Source: Azolla caroliniana (Eukaryota > Polypodiophyta). From it: 64,000 bases of DNA. The position numbers were made by a program, and so were the translations under genes. The notes under the pieces are model-generated. The model saw only the letters and a program-made list of their open reading frames with translations. It did not search any database and had not been told where the DNA came from. Where the stretch lies: contig JBHGNT010000017.1 in the NCBI GenBank assembly GCA_043228905.1, positions 13,144,001-13,208,000 on the forward strand. Direction: 5' to 3'. Below, in pieces: positions 52,816-64,000 of the stretch (within the stretch, counting starts at the first letter, position 1; the number at the start of each line of letters is the position of its first letter).

Positions 52816-55528
52816 ATGTGGCTCAAAATCTCGACAAAGGAAGAAGCAAGTAGAGAAGTCTACATAAGAGAGACAAATCTCATGTTAGGTCCAAATCCAA
52901 AGGAAAGCTCACATGCATCTATTGTGGAAAACCTAGACACTTCTAGAAAGACTATTGACACCTTAAGAAAGACAAAGGTGCTCCAAACAATGTCGAACCC
53001 AAAAAGATTTCTGAGGAGAAGGGCACTTCAGCTATGGCTACGAGTGAAGAAGAATTTCTATTCATTTGTGAGCAGGCAATTGCAAACCTTGCAAGTGAAG
53101 AGTGTGCTTGGGTGATCGACTTCAGTGCATGATTCCATATAACTCCCTCGAGAGAGTGTTTCTCGTCTTACACAACTAGTGACTATAGCTATGTAAAGAT
53201 GGGAGACAATGGAGAATGCAAGATAGCTGACATTGGAAGTGTATGCTTGAAAATGTTGACCGGTTGTTGGTTGACCTTGAGGGATGCTCGACATGTGCTA
53301 GATATTAGGCTGAATCTGATATCGAATGGATGAATGGATGATGAAGGCGACAATGGTAATTTTCGAAACGACAAATGGAAGTTCTATCAGGGAAATCTCA
53401 TAGTGGCCCGAGCATAGAAACGTGGCACTTTGTATATGATGCATGCCAAGCTGTGCAAGGACGAAGCAAACGTGGCAACCAACTCGAGTGGAGAGATATG
53501 GCACAAGAGGCTTGGCCACATAAGCGAGAGAGGCATGCATATCCCAGTCGACTAGAAACTTCTTCCAGAAGTCAAAGGAGTGCACTTGGAGAGATGTGTT
53601 GACGGCATGGCCAGAAAGCAAAATAGAGCTGTGTTCCACTCGAGACCACCAAAGAGAAGAGAAATTGCACTGGAACTGGTACACACAGACGTGTGCTACG
53701 TGGATGCTCCATCACACTTGGCGAACAGTACTTCGTAACGTTCATTAACGAGTACCGTCAAAAGTTGTGGGCTTTCGTACTAAAGTAAAAGGATCAAGTA
53801 TTGTCGTTCTTCAAAGAGTTTCAGGCTAGAGCTAAAAGAGAGTTGGGTCAAAAGCTGAAGGCTGTTTGAACCAACAATTGTGACGAGTACAAAGGACAGT
53901 TCGAAGAGTATTGCAAGTCCCAAGGTATTTGACTCGAATATATAGTGCCTAAGACCCCTGAGCTGAATGGGCTTGTAGAGAGGATGAATCGAACTATCAT
54001 GGAAAGAGTGAGGAGGATGTTGTCGCATGCAAAGCTGTCAAAATCGTATTGGGATGAGGCAATGTACACGTTTGTTTATCAGTGCACGATCAACAGGTAT
54101 CCCTCAGTGCCCCTGAAAGGTGATGTCCCACAGAGGGCATGTACAGGTAAAGATGTCTCCTATCAACACTTGAAGGTGTTCAGATGTCTGACATATATGC
54201 ATGTTGCAAAAGACCAGAGGTCGAAGCTCGACAACAAGTTGAAACCATGCATATTCTTGGGGTACTCAGAGGATGAATTCGGCTACAGGTTGTGGTATTT
54301 ACTCGACAAGAAAGTGGTGAGAAGTCGGAACATCGTGTTCTTGGAAGACAAGAAAATCGAGGATTGGAAACAATAGAAGTCGGAATTGGCTTCCTAGTCG
54401 ACTCCCACTTCTATGATCACATGTCTAGTTGATTAGACACAATTGACTGTTAGAAGATAGCTAGTCGACTTAGCCAAATCGGAATTAGTCGACTCAGAGC
54501 AACCGACTGATACATATGAGTCTGAGTCGTTCTACCTTCAGAGATCGATTAAGGCATATGAGTTGGAGTCAGTCGATCTTCAGCAACTGATCGACATGCA
54601 TGAACTCGAGCCGAATGAAGAGTCAACAAATACATCCGAACCTGAGCTGACTATGGGAGGTGTGATATCCACTCAGACAAAGGAGAGCACCCACTCGATA
54701 CTCCAGTCAATATGTTCTATCTGTTGACTAATGAAGGTGAGCTAGAATGCTATGAAAAAGCCATGGCTGATGAGCACAAAGAGGAATGACAAAGTGCAAT
54801 GCAAGGCGAAATAGACTCCATACATGAAAGTTACACTTACGACTTGGTGGAGCTATCGAAAGGCAAGAGAGCCTTGAGGAACAAATGGGTATTCAAATTG
54901 AAAAATGGGGAAGATGGTATCACACCTAGATACAAGGCCCAAATTGTAGTAAAGGGATTTCAACAGAAGAAAGGGGTCGATTTTGATGAGATCTTCGCAC
55001 CAGTTGTAAAGATGACATCCATTCGAACAATGTTAAGTATTGATGCCAGTATGATCTAGAAATAGAACAATTGGATGTCAAGACAACATTCTTGCATGGC
55101 GAATTAGATGAAGGGATCTATATGCAACAAGCCGAAGGCTTTGTGGAGAAAGGAAAAGACAATCGGGTGTGTTGACTAAGGAAAAGCTTGTATGGTCGGA
55201 AGCAAGCTCCATGCCAATGGTACAAGAAGTTCGAATCCTTCATGCTGGAACATGGGTTCCATAAAACACAAGTTGATCATTGTGTGTTTTTCAAAAGGTA
55301 AGATGAAGGCAACTTCTTGATTCTCTTGCTTTATGTTGACAACATGTTAGTGGTTGGATAAGACACCAAGAAGATAGTGAGCTTGAAGAAAGCACTAGGC
55401 AAGTCGTTTGCCATGAAAGATGTTGGACCGGCAAAGCAAATATCAAGGATGCACATAGTTCGTGACAGAACTAAGAACATGTTATGGTTATCATAACAGA
55501 AGTATGTGACAAAGATCTTGGAAAGATT
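52816..55528 (+). pseudogene. copia A3: decayed gag end to reverse transcriptase
   Basis: A diverged family A copy, 5'-truncated. It begins at a zinc knuckle (CIYCGKPRHF, then stops), then protease (WVIDFSA in place of WVVDSGA), pre-integrase (EIWHKRLGHISERGM), integrase (53690-54376: PKTPELNGLVERMNRTIMERVRRML, VSYQHLKVFRCLTYMHV) and RT (54799-55059: NKWVFKLKNGEDGITPRYKAQIVVKGFQQKKGVDFDEIFAPVVKM), with a degenerate LYVDN-type active site (about 55330) where A1 has LYVDD. It is cut at 55528 in the LWLS-QKYVTKILERF segment by the LTR of B3. Numerous stops; more decayed than A0 or A2. Confidence 0.87.
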
Positions 55529-55974
55529 TGTTAAGAATTAGGTAATTAAGCAAGGGTTAATTAGTACCTAATTATGCGATAAAGTTAAGCGGAAGATTAA
55601 GTGATATGTGTGTGTATGTGTGTGAGAGGAAGAGAGAGAGGAAGTTACACTTATGAACAACACAAGATGGGGGATGGTTAACTCTATATTTATATTAGAT
55701 TAGCATCATCATCATCAAAATACAAAAATACCCACAATGGGGTATATATAGATCTCATGTGTAAGGGTGCACATGTGTGAGGAGAATATGGGTACAAGGG
55801 TGTAAGTCCTATATTAAATGTACTTGGGAGTGGAGGATCTAGAATATCCCACTTAAGTACAAGGTCCTATTTAAGGCGTTATAGTCAACACTTCTAACTA
55901 GATTCTATCTAGGTAACTAAGAAGTTACATGGTTGACTAACTAACTAAACTAAGTTGAGCTTGATCTCTCAACA
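55529..55974 (-). repeat. B3 3' LTR
   Basis: 446 bases, TGTTAAGAATTAGG...CTCTCAACA, inserted in copia A3 (left flank AGATT, 55524-55528). Followed by CGCCCCCTCAAGCTCAAG, the complement of the polypurine tract. Matches 5266-5799 except for the shorter GA tract. Confidence 0.88.
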
Positions 55975-56094
55975 CGCCCCCTCAAGCTCAAGTGTGAGGC
56001 CTCTAACATCTAGTTCTGCTTTCGGCATTGTCCGACTTTCGATGTCGGCTTCTGTGCGGTTTCTGTGTGGCTTCCGTCTGGCCTTCGACTTTCT
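55975..56094. other. B3 untranslated region 3' of pol
   Basis: GCTTTCGGCATTG, TTTCGATGTCGGCTTCTG and GGTTTCTGTGTGGCTTCC direct-repeat-like text similar in style to the 3' untranslated region of B1. It is shortened, and a second CCTCCCCCTCAAG (56116-56128) resembles another polypurine complement. No gene. Confidence 0.55.
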
Positions 56095-57837
56095 TCAACG
56101 TGGCAATGTTGGGTCCTCCCCCTCAAGCCGGTGATGAAGGCTTGTAGTGTGTGGGCGAAGGCCGACTACTTCCACCCATTGTGGGATACGAGCCACTTCG
56201 GTGGAGCTCTTTTGCTCTTGTTTGGCCGGCACTTTCATTGCGAAGGCATAGTGATGGGCCATGTACTCGTTGTAGCCGTGCCAAGTGACGGGGTTCTTAG
56301 TTCTAAATGAGAGTCGAAGTTTTTTGCTCGCTGATGTGAGCGCCTTCTTTACTCCGGGTGTCCGCATGATGGGTACACCACACCTTTGCCTTTGTCCAAG
56401 GTCGTACTTAGTCGCGATGTGCTTGGGTCGCACGGGGGCTCTTGTGGCCCACTAAGCCTTGTCGTAATCGGACTTTCTTCGAACATGTGTTCGAAGCGAT
56501 CTCCATCTTCTACCTCTTGTTTGGCGGATTCCGGGTCGAGCGGAATCGGAATCAAAGTTGTCTCTGGTGCGTACCAGGATGCGGACTCGTCAAAGACTAC
56601 GTCTCGACTTACCCAAACTGATTGGGTAGAATGGCTGTAGCACTTGTATGCATTTTTCTCAGACGAGTATCCTATGAGAATACATTCCTCCGACTTCGCG
56701 TCGGGCTTCTGTCGTTGTTCGTTTGGGATGCGTACATTCGCAATGCTTCTGAACACCTTGAGGTGAGACAGGATCAACTTCCTTCTGACGAGCTTGTACG
56801 GAGTTAGCTCATGCACTCCATTAGTGGTGCATCGATTAATGAGATAGACAGTCGTGGATGCCGCGTTGGCCCAATAGAAGTTTGGCATGTGCTTCTCATG
56901 TAACATGGCCCGTACTACCTCGAGTATTTGCCGATTCTTCCTTTCGGCGACTCCATTTTGTTGGGGTGTGTGTCGACATGAGAATTCTCTCCGAATGCCT
57001 TCACTTTGGAGGTAGGAGGTGAATTCATCGGAGAAGTACTCCTTGCCTCCATCCAATCATAGGCATCGAATGTGCCGACCGGTTTTTTTTTCGACTTGGC
57101 CCTTGAGCTTTTGGAAGTGGGAGAACACTTCACCCTTCTTCTTCATTGGGAAGATCCACGTGTAGCGAGAGTAGTCGTCAATGAAGGGGACATAGAATCG
57201 GCATCCGCCAATCGTCGGCGTTTGAGCCGGTCCCCATACATCTGAGTGTATAATGTCGAGGAGGCCTTTGCTTGCGTAGCTCTCCTTCGAGAATGTGAGT
57301 CGATGTTGTTTGTTGAGTTGGCATGCTTCGCATACTCGGTCGACTTGTTTCGACTCGAATGTCGGAAGTCCGATGATGACTCCCTTTGATTGCATTGCTC
57401 GAAGCCGTTGGAGGTTTATGTGGCTGATTCTTTTGTGCCACAACTCGATGCTTGTCTCGGTTTTGAGACCTTTGGCATACATGGACGATTTCACCTCGTT
57501 CAAATCAAGGATGAACATTCGACCGTTTCTCCGTCCCTTGGCTATGACTCAGCCATCTTTCTCGATGAAACAACCTTTGTTGTTGAAGCGGACTTGCGTG
57601 CCTTGCTCCACGATTTGGCTAACGGAGACCAAATTCTTCATTATTGTGGGCACGTGTAAAATATTCTTGATGCAAGTTTGCTTGCCTTCTTTCCCGAATG
57701 GGACATTGCCGATGTGCCGAATGGGATGTGTGGTGTCGTCTCCCGTCTCTACGAAGCCGGGTCGATCCGGTATACGCAAGACATTAAACCACTCTTTGTG
57801 GGATGTCATGTGATATGAGGCACCGGAATCAACGAAC
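56095..57837 (-). pseudogene. copia B3 protease end, pre-integrase and integrase; RT deleted
   Basis: Minus strand. 57837-57549: protease FVDSGASYHMTSHKEWFNVL (intact DSG). 57518-57057: pre-integrase (SIELWHKRISHINLQRLRAMQSKGVIIGLP), zinc-binding and integrase start (GLLDIIHSDVWGPAQTPTIGGCRFYVPFIDDYSRYTWIFPM). 57056-56349: integrase core (MDGGKEYFSDEFTSYLQSEGIRREFSCRHTPQQNGVAERKNRQILEV, intact second Asp and Glu) and C-terminal part. After the acidic linker (56433-56095: HGYNEYMAHHYAFAMKV, PQWVEV) the text goes to a polypurine complement with no RT or RNase H. Confidence 0.87.
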
Positions 57838-58481
57838 TGTCGGAATTCCGTGCTCGGCCACAACCGAGGAACAGGATCGATTCACAGAAAACAGGAAATA
57901 CAACAATGCACGAAAACAATAGAGAGAAGGGCACACTGGATGTTTTACGTGGAAAACCCTAAATGGGAAAAAAACCACGGGAGTGCAAGACTCCAACTAT
58001 CACTATACGCGGGAATGTACAATGGCGAGCTGCAAGGCGACGACCTTGAACTCGCTGTCCTCGCCACAGGCGGCGGTATTACACAGAGGCGTCGACCTCT
58101 TCCTTCCTCCTTCTCTCTCACTCTCTCTCGGCTGCTCTCACTTCGCTCCCTCTTAGTGGAAAACAGAAAAAAAAGAGCAACAACTAAAACTGTTTGCCCT
58201 AAGTCATATTTATACACATATGACTTTCGGGCTATTTACAAATATAGCCTCAAGGGCCCTTGGCAAACATATTCACAGATATGTCCCCGCATCCGGATCT
58301 CTCTCCGGGTACATACGTCAACCGACTCCGTAACCGGGGTCTTCAGCATCCGGCTCCGTAACCGGGTACTCTTCATCCTGCTTCATGCCGGGTACTCTTC
58401 ATCATACGGTTCCGTAACAGCCTCCGGGCTTGCCGTCATTCATCTCCGGACATCCCATCCGGAGGGACCGAAATCCCAACA
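57838..58481 (-). repeat. A1 3' LTR (left)
   Basis: TGTCGGAATTCC...AAATCCCAACA in plus orientation. On the minus strand it begins TGTTGGGATTTCGG after the polypurine tract AAGGGGGAGTT (58482-58492). Contains TATAAATATGACTT on the minus strand (about 58215-58202), a likely TATA box. Paired with 62597-63241. Confidence 0.96.
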
Positions 58482-58491
58482 AACTCCCCCT

Positions 58492-61400
58492 TCACTTCGG
58501 CATGGGATGTCTCTCCAACCCGATCCTCTTCCGGCATGCTTCCAGCTTGTCGGGTGTGAGCACCTTGGTCAGCATATCCGACCCATTCTCGTCCGTGTGG
58601 ATCTTCGTCAGCACGAACTCCTTGTCTTCTATTCTTTCCCGGATCCAGTGGTATCTACGCTGGATGTGTTTCGTCCGGGAATGGTAGGCCGCGTTCTTCG
58701 CAAGGTGGATGGCACTCAGACTATCGCAGTAGAGTCGGTACTCCTCCTGTCGGATACCGAGCTCTCTAATGAAGTCCTTCATCCATATTATTTCCTTGCC
58801 GGCTTCAACAGCCGCCATGTACTCCGCCTCCGTGGTTGACAGCGCAACCGTCTTCTGCAGCCTCGACTGCCACGAAACAGCTCCACCTGCATACGTCATC
58901 ACATACCCTGATGTGGACCGGCTGGTATCTGCATCAGCCGACATATCCGAATCGGTAAAGCCGTCGAATTCGGGCTTACCGGAGCCGAATCGGAGGCACA
59001 CGTTTGCCGTGCCCTTCAGGTATCGGAGTATCCACTTGACCGCGTTCCAGTGCTCTTTGCCGGGATTGCTCATGTACCGGCTCACCACTCCAACTGCATA
59101 TCCTATGTCCGGTCTTGTACACACCATTGCGTACATCAAGCTTCCGACGGCAGAGGCATATGGTACTTTCATCATGTCCTCCTTCTCAGCCTTTGTCTTG
59201 GGGCTTTGCTTGCTGGACAACTTGCAGTTTGCCGGGAGAGTTGACCCGACCGGTCTTGCTTCCGACATGTTGAACTGGTGAAGCACCTTTGTCACGTACT
59301 TCTCCTGTGACAGCCACAACTGCTTCTTCTTCCGGTCCCGGATGATGTGCATCCCTAGTATTTGCCTCGCCGGACCCAGGTCCTTCATTGAGAAGGTTCG
59401 GTGAAGCGCTTTCTTCAGCGCCCGTATCTTGACCTGGTCCCGTCCGACGATCAACATGTCGTCCACGTACAGGAGGAGTATTAGAGAGTCTCCTCCTTCG
59501 AACTTCTTCACAAACACGCAGTGATCAGACTGCGTTTTGTGGTACCCTTCGTCGGTCATGAAGGAGTCGAACTTCCGGTACCATTGCCGGGGAGCCTGCT
59601 TCAGTCCGTAAAGGCTCTTCTTCAACCGGCATACCAGGTGCTCCTTCCCTTTCTTCTCGAATCCTTCCGGTTGCTGCATGTAGATCTCTTCTTCGAGGTC
59701 ACCGTGAAGGAATGCCGTCTTCACGTCCATCTGTTCTACCTCGAGGTCCATGCTTGCCGCTATGCTCAGCACCGTCCGGATGGAGGTCATCTTCACTACA
59801 GGGGCAAATATCTCGTCGAAGTCGACGCCCTTCTTCTGCTGAAACCCCTTCACCACGATCCGGGCTTTGTATCTCGGGGGGTTTCCGGCATCTCCCGATT
59901 TCAGCTTGAACACCCACTTGTTTCGAAGTGCCCGCTTTCCTTTCGGCAACTCCACAAGTTCATATGTGTGGTTCTCATGCAGGGAATCCATCTCGTCCTG
60001 CATGGCACTCAACCACCTGCGGCTCTGGGTGTCATGCTTTGCTTCTTCAAAGCTCTCCGGCTCCCCTTCATCGGTTAGCAGCACGTGCTCTGGTTCCGGA
60101 AATCTCCGGGGGGCCCTTCTCTCTCTTAGAGGATATCTCCGTTCCGGAGCTTCGGTAACCGGTTCTTCCGATTTTTCTTCATCCGAATCCATTTCGGGAT
60201 CGGGGCCGGTTCCGGTATCATTTTCATCTTCTTCGGCCGGTTCTGTTTCTTCACCGTCTTCGGCCGGATCCTCGAGTGCTAACCGGTCTCTTGCCGGTCG
60301 GGACTGCTCCTCGTAGAGTTGATCCTCACCGGTCGACTTGGAGCTCTTCACCTTCTTCTCCGACTCCCAGTCGGCAAGTGTCTTGTTCTCCATGAAGATG
60401 ATATCACGACTCCGGAATATCTTCTTGTCGACCGGGTCCCATACTCGGTAGCCGAACTCGTCATCGCCGTAACCGAGGAATATGCATGGCCGGGTCTTTG
60501 GATCTAGCTTTCCTCTCCGGTCCTTAGCCACATGCACATATGCGAGGCACCCGAACACCTTCAGATGCCGGTAGGATACTTCCCTACCGGTCCACACTCT
60601 CTACGGCGTGTCTCCGTCCAAAGGTACTGAGGGTGATCTATTTATCACGTATGTCGCCGTCGACATCGCCTCAGCCCAAAACCCCTTGGGTAATTTCGCA
60701 TGCGCTAGCATACTCCGGACCCTCTCCATTATGGTCCGGTTCATCCTCTCGGCCAGCCCGTTCAGTTCCGGCGTCTTCGGCACAGTAAACTCGAGCCGGA
60801 TTCCCTTCGAGCGACAGTACTCCGCGAACTGCCCCCGGTATTCTCCTCCGTTATCCACTCGTATCGCTTTCAGCTTCTTGCCGGATTCTCTTTCCACTCT
60901 CGCGTGGAGTTCTTTGAAGACGGACAACACTTGGTCCTTTGTCTTCAACGGTGCCGTCCACAGCTTCCGGCTGTGATCATCAATGAAAGTCACGAAGTAC
61001 TGGGCTCCGCCATGTGACTTCGTTTCTACCTGACACACATCAGTGTGCACCAACTCCAATGGTGTGCTACGTCTCGTCGGTGGCCTTGAGTGGAAGGAGG
61101 TTCGGTTCTGCTTACCGGCCAGGCAATCGGTGCACTTCTCCAGGTGCACATGCTTTACTGGAATAAGGTTGTCTTCTGCAAGCCTCTTCATCCCCTTCTC
61201 ACTCATGTGGCACAGTCTTTTGTGCCACAGCTCACCGGCAGTGTCGGCTGCCACATTTAGCTCTTCCGGACACAACCAGGCATTCATAAGGTACAGTGTG
61301 TTGACTTTCTGGGCCCGAGCCACTATCAGGCTTCCCTTGCTGAACTTCATTACGCCGTTCCGGATGCTACATGTGTAGCCTTCATCGTCTAGCCTCCCGG

Positions 61401-62565
61401 CCGAAATCAGGTTCAATCGAACCTCCGGAACGTGTCGGACATCCTTCAGCAGCATTTTGCATCCGGTCGGGGTTGTCAACCATACGTCTCCTATGCCGGC
61501 AATCCGGCACGTACCTTCATTTCCCATCCGAACACAGCCATGTTCACCGGTTGTGTAGGATGAGAAGTATCTGCTTTCCGGGGTCAGGTGGAACGACGCT
61601 CCGGAATCGACCACCCAGGTAGTCTCATCGCCGGCAATGTTTAGTTCACCTTCTTCGGTGATGAGCATGATCTCCTCTTCACTTGCCGCGAGTGCCGTCG
61701 TTCCTTTCCGGTCCTGCCCTCGCCGATCCGGACCTCTCCAGTCCGTGGCTCCCCGGTATGCACCATTTCTCTCCGGTGACTTCTTCGAATCGGTGTCGTC
61801 GGCTCCGTTGTCTTTTCGGTAATGCCGACAATTCTTCCGGAAGTGCCCCGGCTTCCCACAGTGGAAGCATGTGGGTCTTCCTCTTGACTGCGACCGGGTC
61901 CCCGACTTCTCCCGTCTTTGCGGACTCCGGTTCCATTGTCTTCCCCGTTCCGATTCGGTAAGCAGCGCCTTCGAGTCGGAGACCGGTTCTTTATCTCTCC
62001 GACGCGCTTCTTCGTTCAAAATACTTGTCTTTACCGTTTGTAGGGACAAGTTATCTTCGGCGCAGGAGGTGCTGAGAGTCACCACCAAGTTCTCCCAACT
62101 GTCCGGCAATGTACACATCAGGATGATGGCTTGCATTGCATCCTCCAACGGGAACTTGATCGCCGCAAGCTGGTTCACGAATCCCATGAACGTGCTTACG
62201 TGTTCCACCATACTCTCGCCGTCCCGGTACTTGAGGTTCACTATCTTTCTCATCAGGGAGGTCCGGTTCAACGCATTCTTCCTCTCGTAGAGGCCCGACA
62301 GCTTCCTCCACATCTCATATGCGTTGGTGTCGTTCGCCACGTGTTGTAGAACGCTCACGTCGACGTATTGCCGAATGGTTGCAACGGCTTTCCGGTTCAG
62401 AAGCCTCCACTCCGTCTCAAGTACCCCCTTGGGTATTTCCGACCTGTCGATCGGTTCATACAGGTCCCAAACAATGAGCAGATCCTCCATCTTTATCTTC
62501 CAGTCGGCGTAGTTCTGCGCATTCAGCACCATCATCCCCGGCTGCCCGCTGCTGCCGCCTTCCAT
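58492..62565 (-). CDS. A1 gag-pol polyprotein with one in-frame TAG
   Basis: ATG at 62563-62565 (MEGGSSGQPGMMVLNAQNYADWKIKM). Order: gag; zinc knuckle CFHCGKPGHFRKNC (about 61870-61830); protease WVVDSGASFHLTP (about 61610); pre-integrase LWHKRLCHMSEKGM; integrase with Asp (HTDVCQ), Asp (VDNGGEY) and Glu (ELNGLAERMNRT); RT with NKWVFKLKSGD and YVDDMLIVG; RNase H with TDSDMSADAD and STTEAEYMAAVEAGKEI; stop by 58492. The only defect seen is TAG at 60601-60603 in GDTP-stop-RVWTGREV, where A0 has CAG. That is a C-to-T change in a CHG context. About 1,357 codons from the ATG. Apart from that stop all catalytic residues are present. The start at 62622 would need a non-ATG codon and lies in the leader, so I rejected it. 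Confidence 0.92.
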
Positions 62566-62596
62566 TTTCTGTGTTACCGTCGCTCTGATACCACTT
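62566..62596 (-). other. A1 leader with primer-binding site
   Basis: CGCTCTGATACCACTT at 62581-62596. On the minus strand this reads AAGTGGTATCAGAGCG, the initiator tRNA(Met) primer site two to four bases inside the 5' LTR. Confidence 0.93.
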
Positions 62597-63241
62597 TGTC
62601 GGAATTCCGTGCTCGGCCACAACCGAGGAACAGGATCGATTCACAGAAAACGGGAAATACAACAATGCACGAAAACAATAGAGAGAAGGGCACACTGGAT
62701 GTTTTACGTGGAAAACCCTAAATGGGAAAAAAAACCACGGGAGTGCAAGACTCCAACTATCACTATACGCGGGAATGTACAATGGCGAGCTGCAAGGCGA
62801 CGACCTTGAACTCGCTGTCCTCGCCACAGGCGGCGGTATTACACAGAGGCGTCGACCTCTTCCTTCCTCCTTCTCTCTCACTCTCTCTCGGCTGCTCTCA
62901 CTTCGCTCCCTCTTAGTGGAAAACAGAAAAAAAAGAGCAACAACTAAAACTGTTTGCCCTAAGTCATATTTATACACATATGACTTTCGGGCTATTTACA
63001 AATATAGCCTCAAGGGCCCTTGGCAAACATATTCACAGATATGTCCCCGCATCCGGATCTCTCTCCGGGTACATACGTCAACCGGCTCCGTAACCGGGGT
63101 CTTCAGCATCCGGCTCCGTAACCGGGTACTCTTCATCCTGCTTCATGCCGGGTACTCTTCATCATACGGTTCCGTAACAGCCTCCGGGCTTGCCGTCATT
63201 CATCTCCGGACATCCCATCCGGAGGGACCGAAATCCCAACA
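62597..63241 (-). repeat. A1 5' LTR (right)
   Basis: 645 bases, nearly identical to 57838-58481. Differences seen: A/G at the position of 57893 (AAAACAGG versus AAAACGGG), one extra A in the GGGAAAAAAA run, and A/G in CAACCGACTCC versus CAACCGGCTCC. Followed by CGAAC (63242-63246). Confidence 0.96.
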
Positions 63242-63990
63242 CGAACCACACGTCTTCCGAATTGGAGGTGCTTGCAGAGTCGAAGGCCGATATAGAGTTC
63301 GCTCTATGCCTCATTATGAATAGTCCGCCATAGTCGTCGTATTCGAAGTTGGTGGCGTAATTCGTGAGTTGTCGACGCCGACTCACTTCTTCTTTTTCGG
63401 CACTCCTCGCGGTGGCCGATTTTTCCGCAATAGTTGCAAGTTGTGGGCCTCATTTGCCGACCTTGTTCAGCATGGAAGCTCCCCCTTCTTCCAAAGGTTC
63501 CTTGATGGCTTCTGTGAAGTTTTGAGTTCCCTTCGTGTGATGGGTCAAGTCGACCTCTTCTACCGCCTTGACCTCGACCTCGTCCTCGGCCACCATCCGA
63601 ATTCAAGAAGAACATTTATCCTTCCGATGTCTTGGTTTTGGTTTGGACGTGGTTCTCTTCAACCATTAGCATTGATTGAAGGTTGAAGAACGAAGGAGGA
63701 TTTTCCCTCGCCAAGATTGCCGTCCTCAACGAGTCGAATTGTTGTGCGAGGCCGCCCAAGCATACTTGAACCATCTCGTCTTCGTCGACGATTATGTTGA
63801 TGGAGCCAAGCGAATCACAAATGCTCTTGATCTTGGTGGTGTAGTCCGACACAAACATATCTTTTTGCCAAATTTTGTTCAACTCTTGTCGGAGTTGAAG
63901 CTTTCGGGCGGTCATGTTGGCGGCGAAATTTTTCTTTAAGTTTGCCCACACTTCTTTAGGCGTCTTGGCCTCTCGAATGTGGCTAAGCAT
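63242..63990 (-). pseudogene. copia B3 gag and protease start
   Basis: Minus strand. 63990-63616: gag (HIREAKTPKEVWANLKKNFAANMTARKLQLRQELNKIWQKDMFVSDYTTKIKSICDSLGS, CLGGLAQQFDSLRTAIL), close to B1/B2 gag. 63615-63304: Arg/Gly-rich linker (GGRGRGRGQGGRRGRL) and a zinc knuckle CNYCGKIGHREEC-like (CNYCGKIGHREECRK, one residue short before the last Cys). 63303-63247: SEDVWF, the protease lead-in cut by A1. It lacks the TGA found here in B1 and B2. The gag N-terminus is beyond the window. Confidence 0.87.
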
Positions 63991-64000
63991 GTGGTCGTGG

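Larger units (their letters stand above)
57838..63241 (-). mobile_element. Ty1/copia family A, copy A1: complete and young, TSD CGAAC
   Basis: A 5,404-bp copia retrotransposon on the minus strand with 644/645-base LTRs that differ, by eye, at two substitutions and one A-run indel. CGAAC flanks it at 57833-57837 and 63242-63246. It has an initiator tRNA(Met) primer site, a polypurine tract and one gag-pol frame with a single stop. It is the youngest insertion visible in the window and sits in the protease of B3 (WFV/DSGAS). Confidence 0.96.
55529..64000 (-). mobile_element. Ty1/copia family B3, split by A1, continuing beyond the window
   Basis: Minus-strand copia element with its 3' LTR at 55529-55974, pol remnants at 56095-57837 and gag at 63242-63990. 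Its 5' LTR lies outside the window. It is related to B1/B2 in protein (SDIELWHKR-type pre-integrase, VDSGAS-HMTSHKEW protease) but has a different LTR, also seen at 5266-5799. The complete RT-RNase H block is missing. A1 is inserted in its protease. Confidence 0.87.

Noticed and set aside
57850-58839. 329-residue plus-strand protein across the A1 LTR
   Set aside because: Runs through an LTR and the antisense of RNase H; the same text recurs at 62775-63323 because it is the LTR.
62566-62622. Extended N-terminus of the A1 gag starting in the LTR edge
   Set aside because: The extension starts at a non-ATG codon and runs through the primer site; the ATG at 62563-62565 fits the family.

Overview
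This is nuclear DNA of a land plant, dominated by nested transposable elements around one apparently intact host gene. The signs are spliceosomal introns, initiator-tRNA(Met) primer sites next to Ty1/copia LTRs, plant-type copia and Ty3/gypsy polyproteins, and long low-complexity introns. Chromovirus copies of a type reported mainly from mosses, lycophytes, ferns and fungi, together with a Penelope-like element, lean towards a non-seed vascular plant. That placement is an inference from element content.

Layout. 1-5156: two decayed copies of copia family A that share one LTR. 5157-5799: an LTR with primer site from a copia B3-type element. 5800-9935: two head-to-head fragments of one Tcn1-like gypsy family. 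From 9936 a second gypsy element (E) starts. It is split by copia B1 (12619-17788, TSD CCCAA) and by copia B2 (18635-42272, TSD CGGGC), and resumes at 42273-42646. B2 is itself split by a 12,041-bp DNA transposon (19528-31568, 24-bp terminal inverted repeats, TSD TACT) and by a Ty3/gypsy element C (32041-38267, 4-bp TSD ACGC). The 5' LTR of C carries a nested solo LTR (32125-32844, TSD CCGG). 42650-45720: a Penelope-like retroelement on the minus strand. 47245-51545: an eight-exon mitochondrial carrier gene related to SLC25A38. 52816-55528: decayed copia A3. 55529-64000: copia B3, split by a very young copia A1 (57838-63241, TSD CGAAC, LTRs almost identical).

The most unusual object is the 12-kb DNA transposon. 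It has two convergent multi-exon genes. The plus-strand gene encodes a DDD-type transposase, probably of the Sola superfamily. The minus-strand gene can be assembled from six exons into one roughly 896-codon protein with a RING-like zinc finger and a C-terminal FCP1/NIF-like phosphatase domain whose catalytic motif has decayed. Each gene has one intron filled with 1.5-1.8 kb of minisatellite built on the palindrome TAGCTAATTAGCTA. Each gene carries one in-frame stop. The empty target site is visible in the sister copy B1, so the insertion boundaries are exact.

All exon joins, frameshift positions and LTR comparisons were made by eye. Family names rest on recognised motifs, not on database searches.
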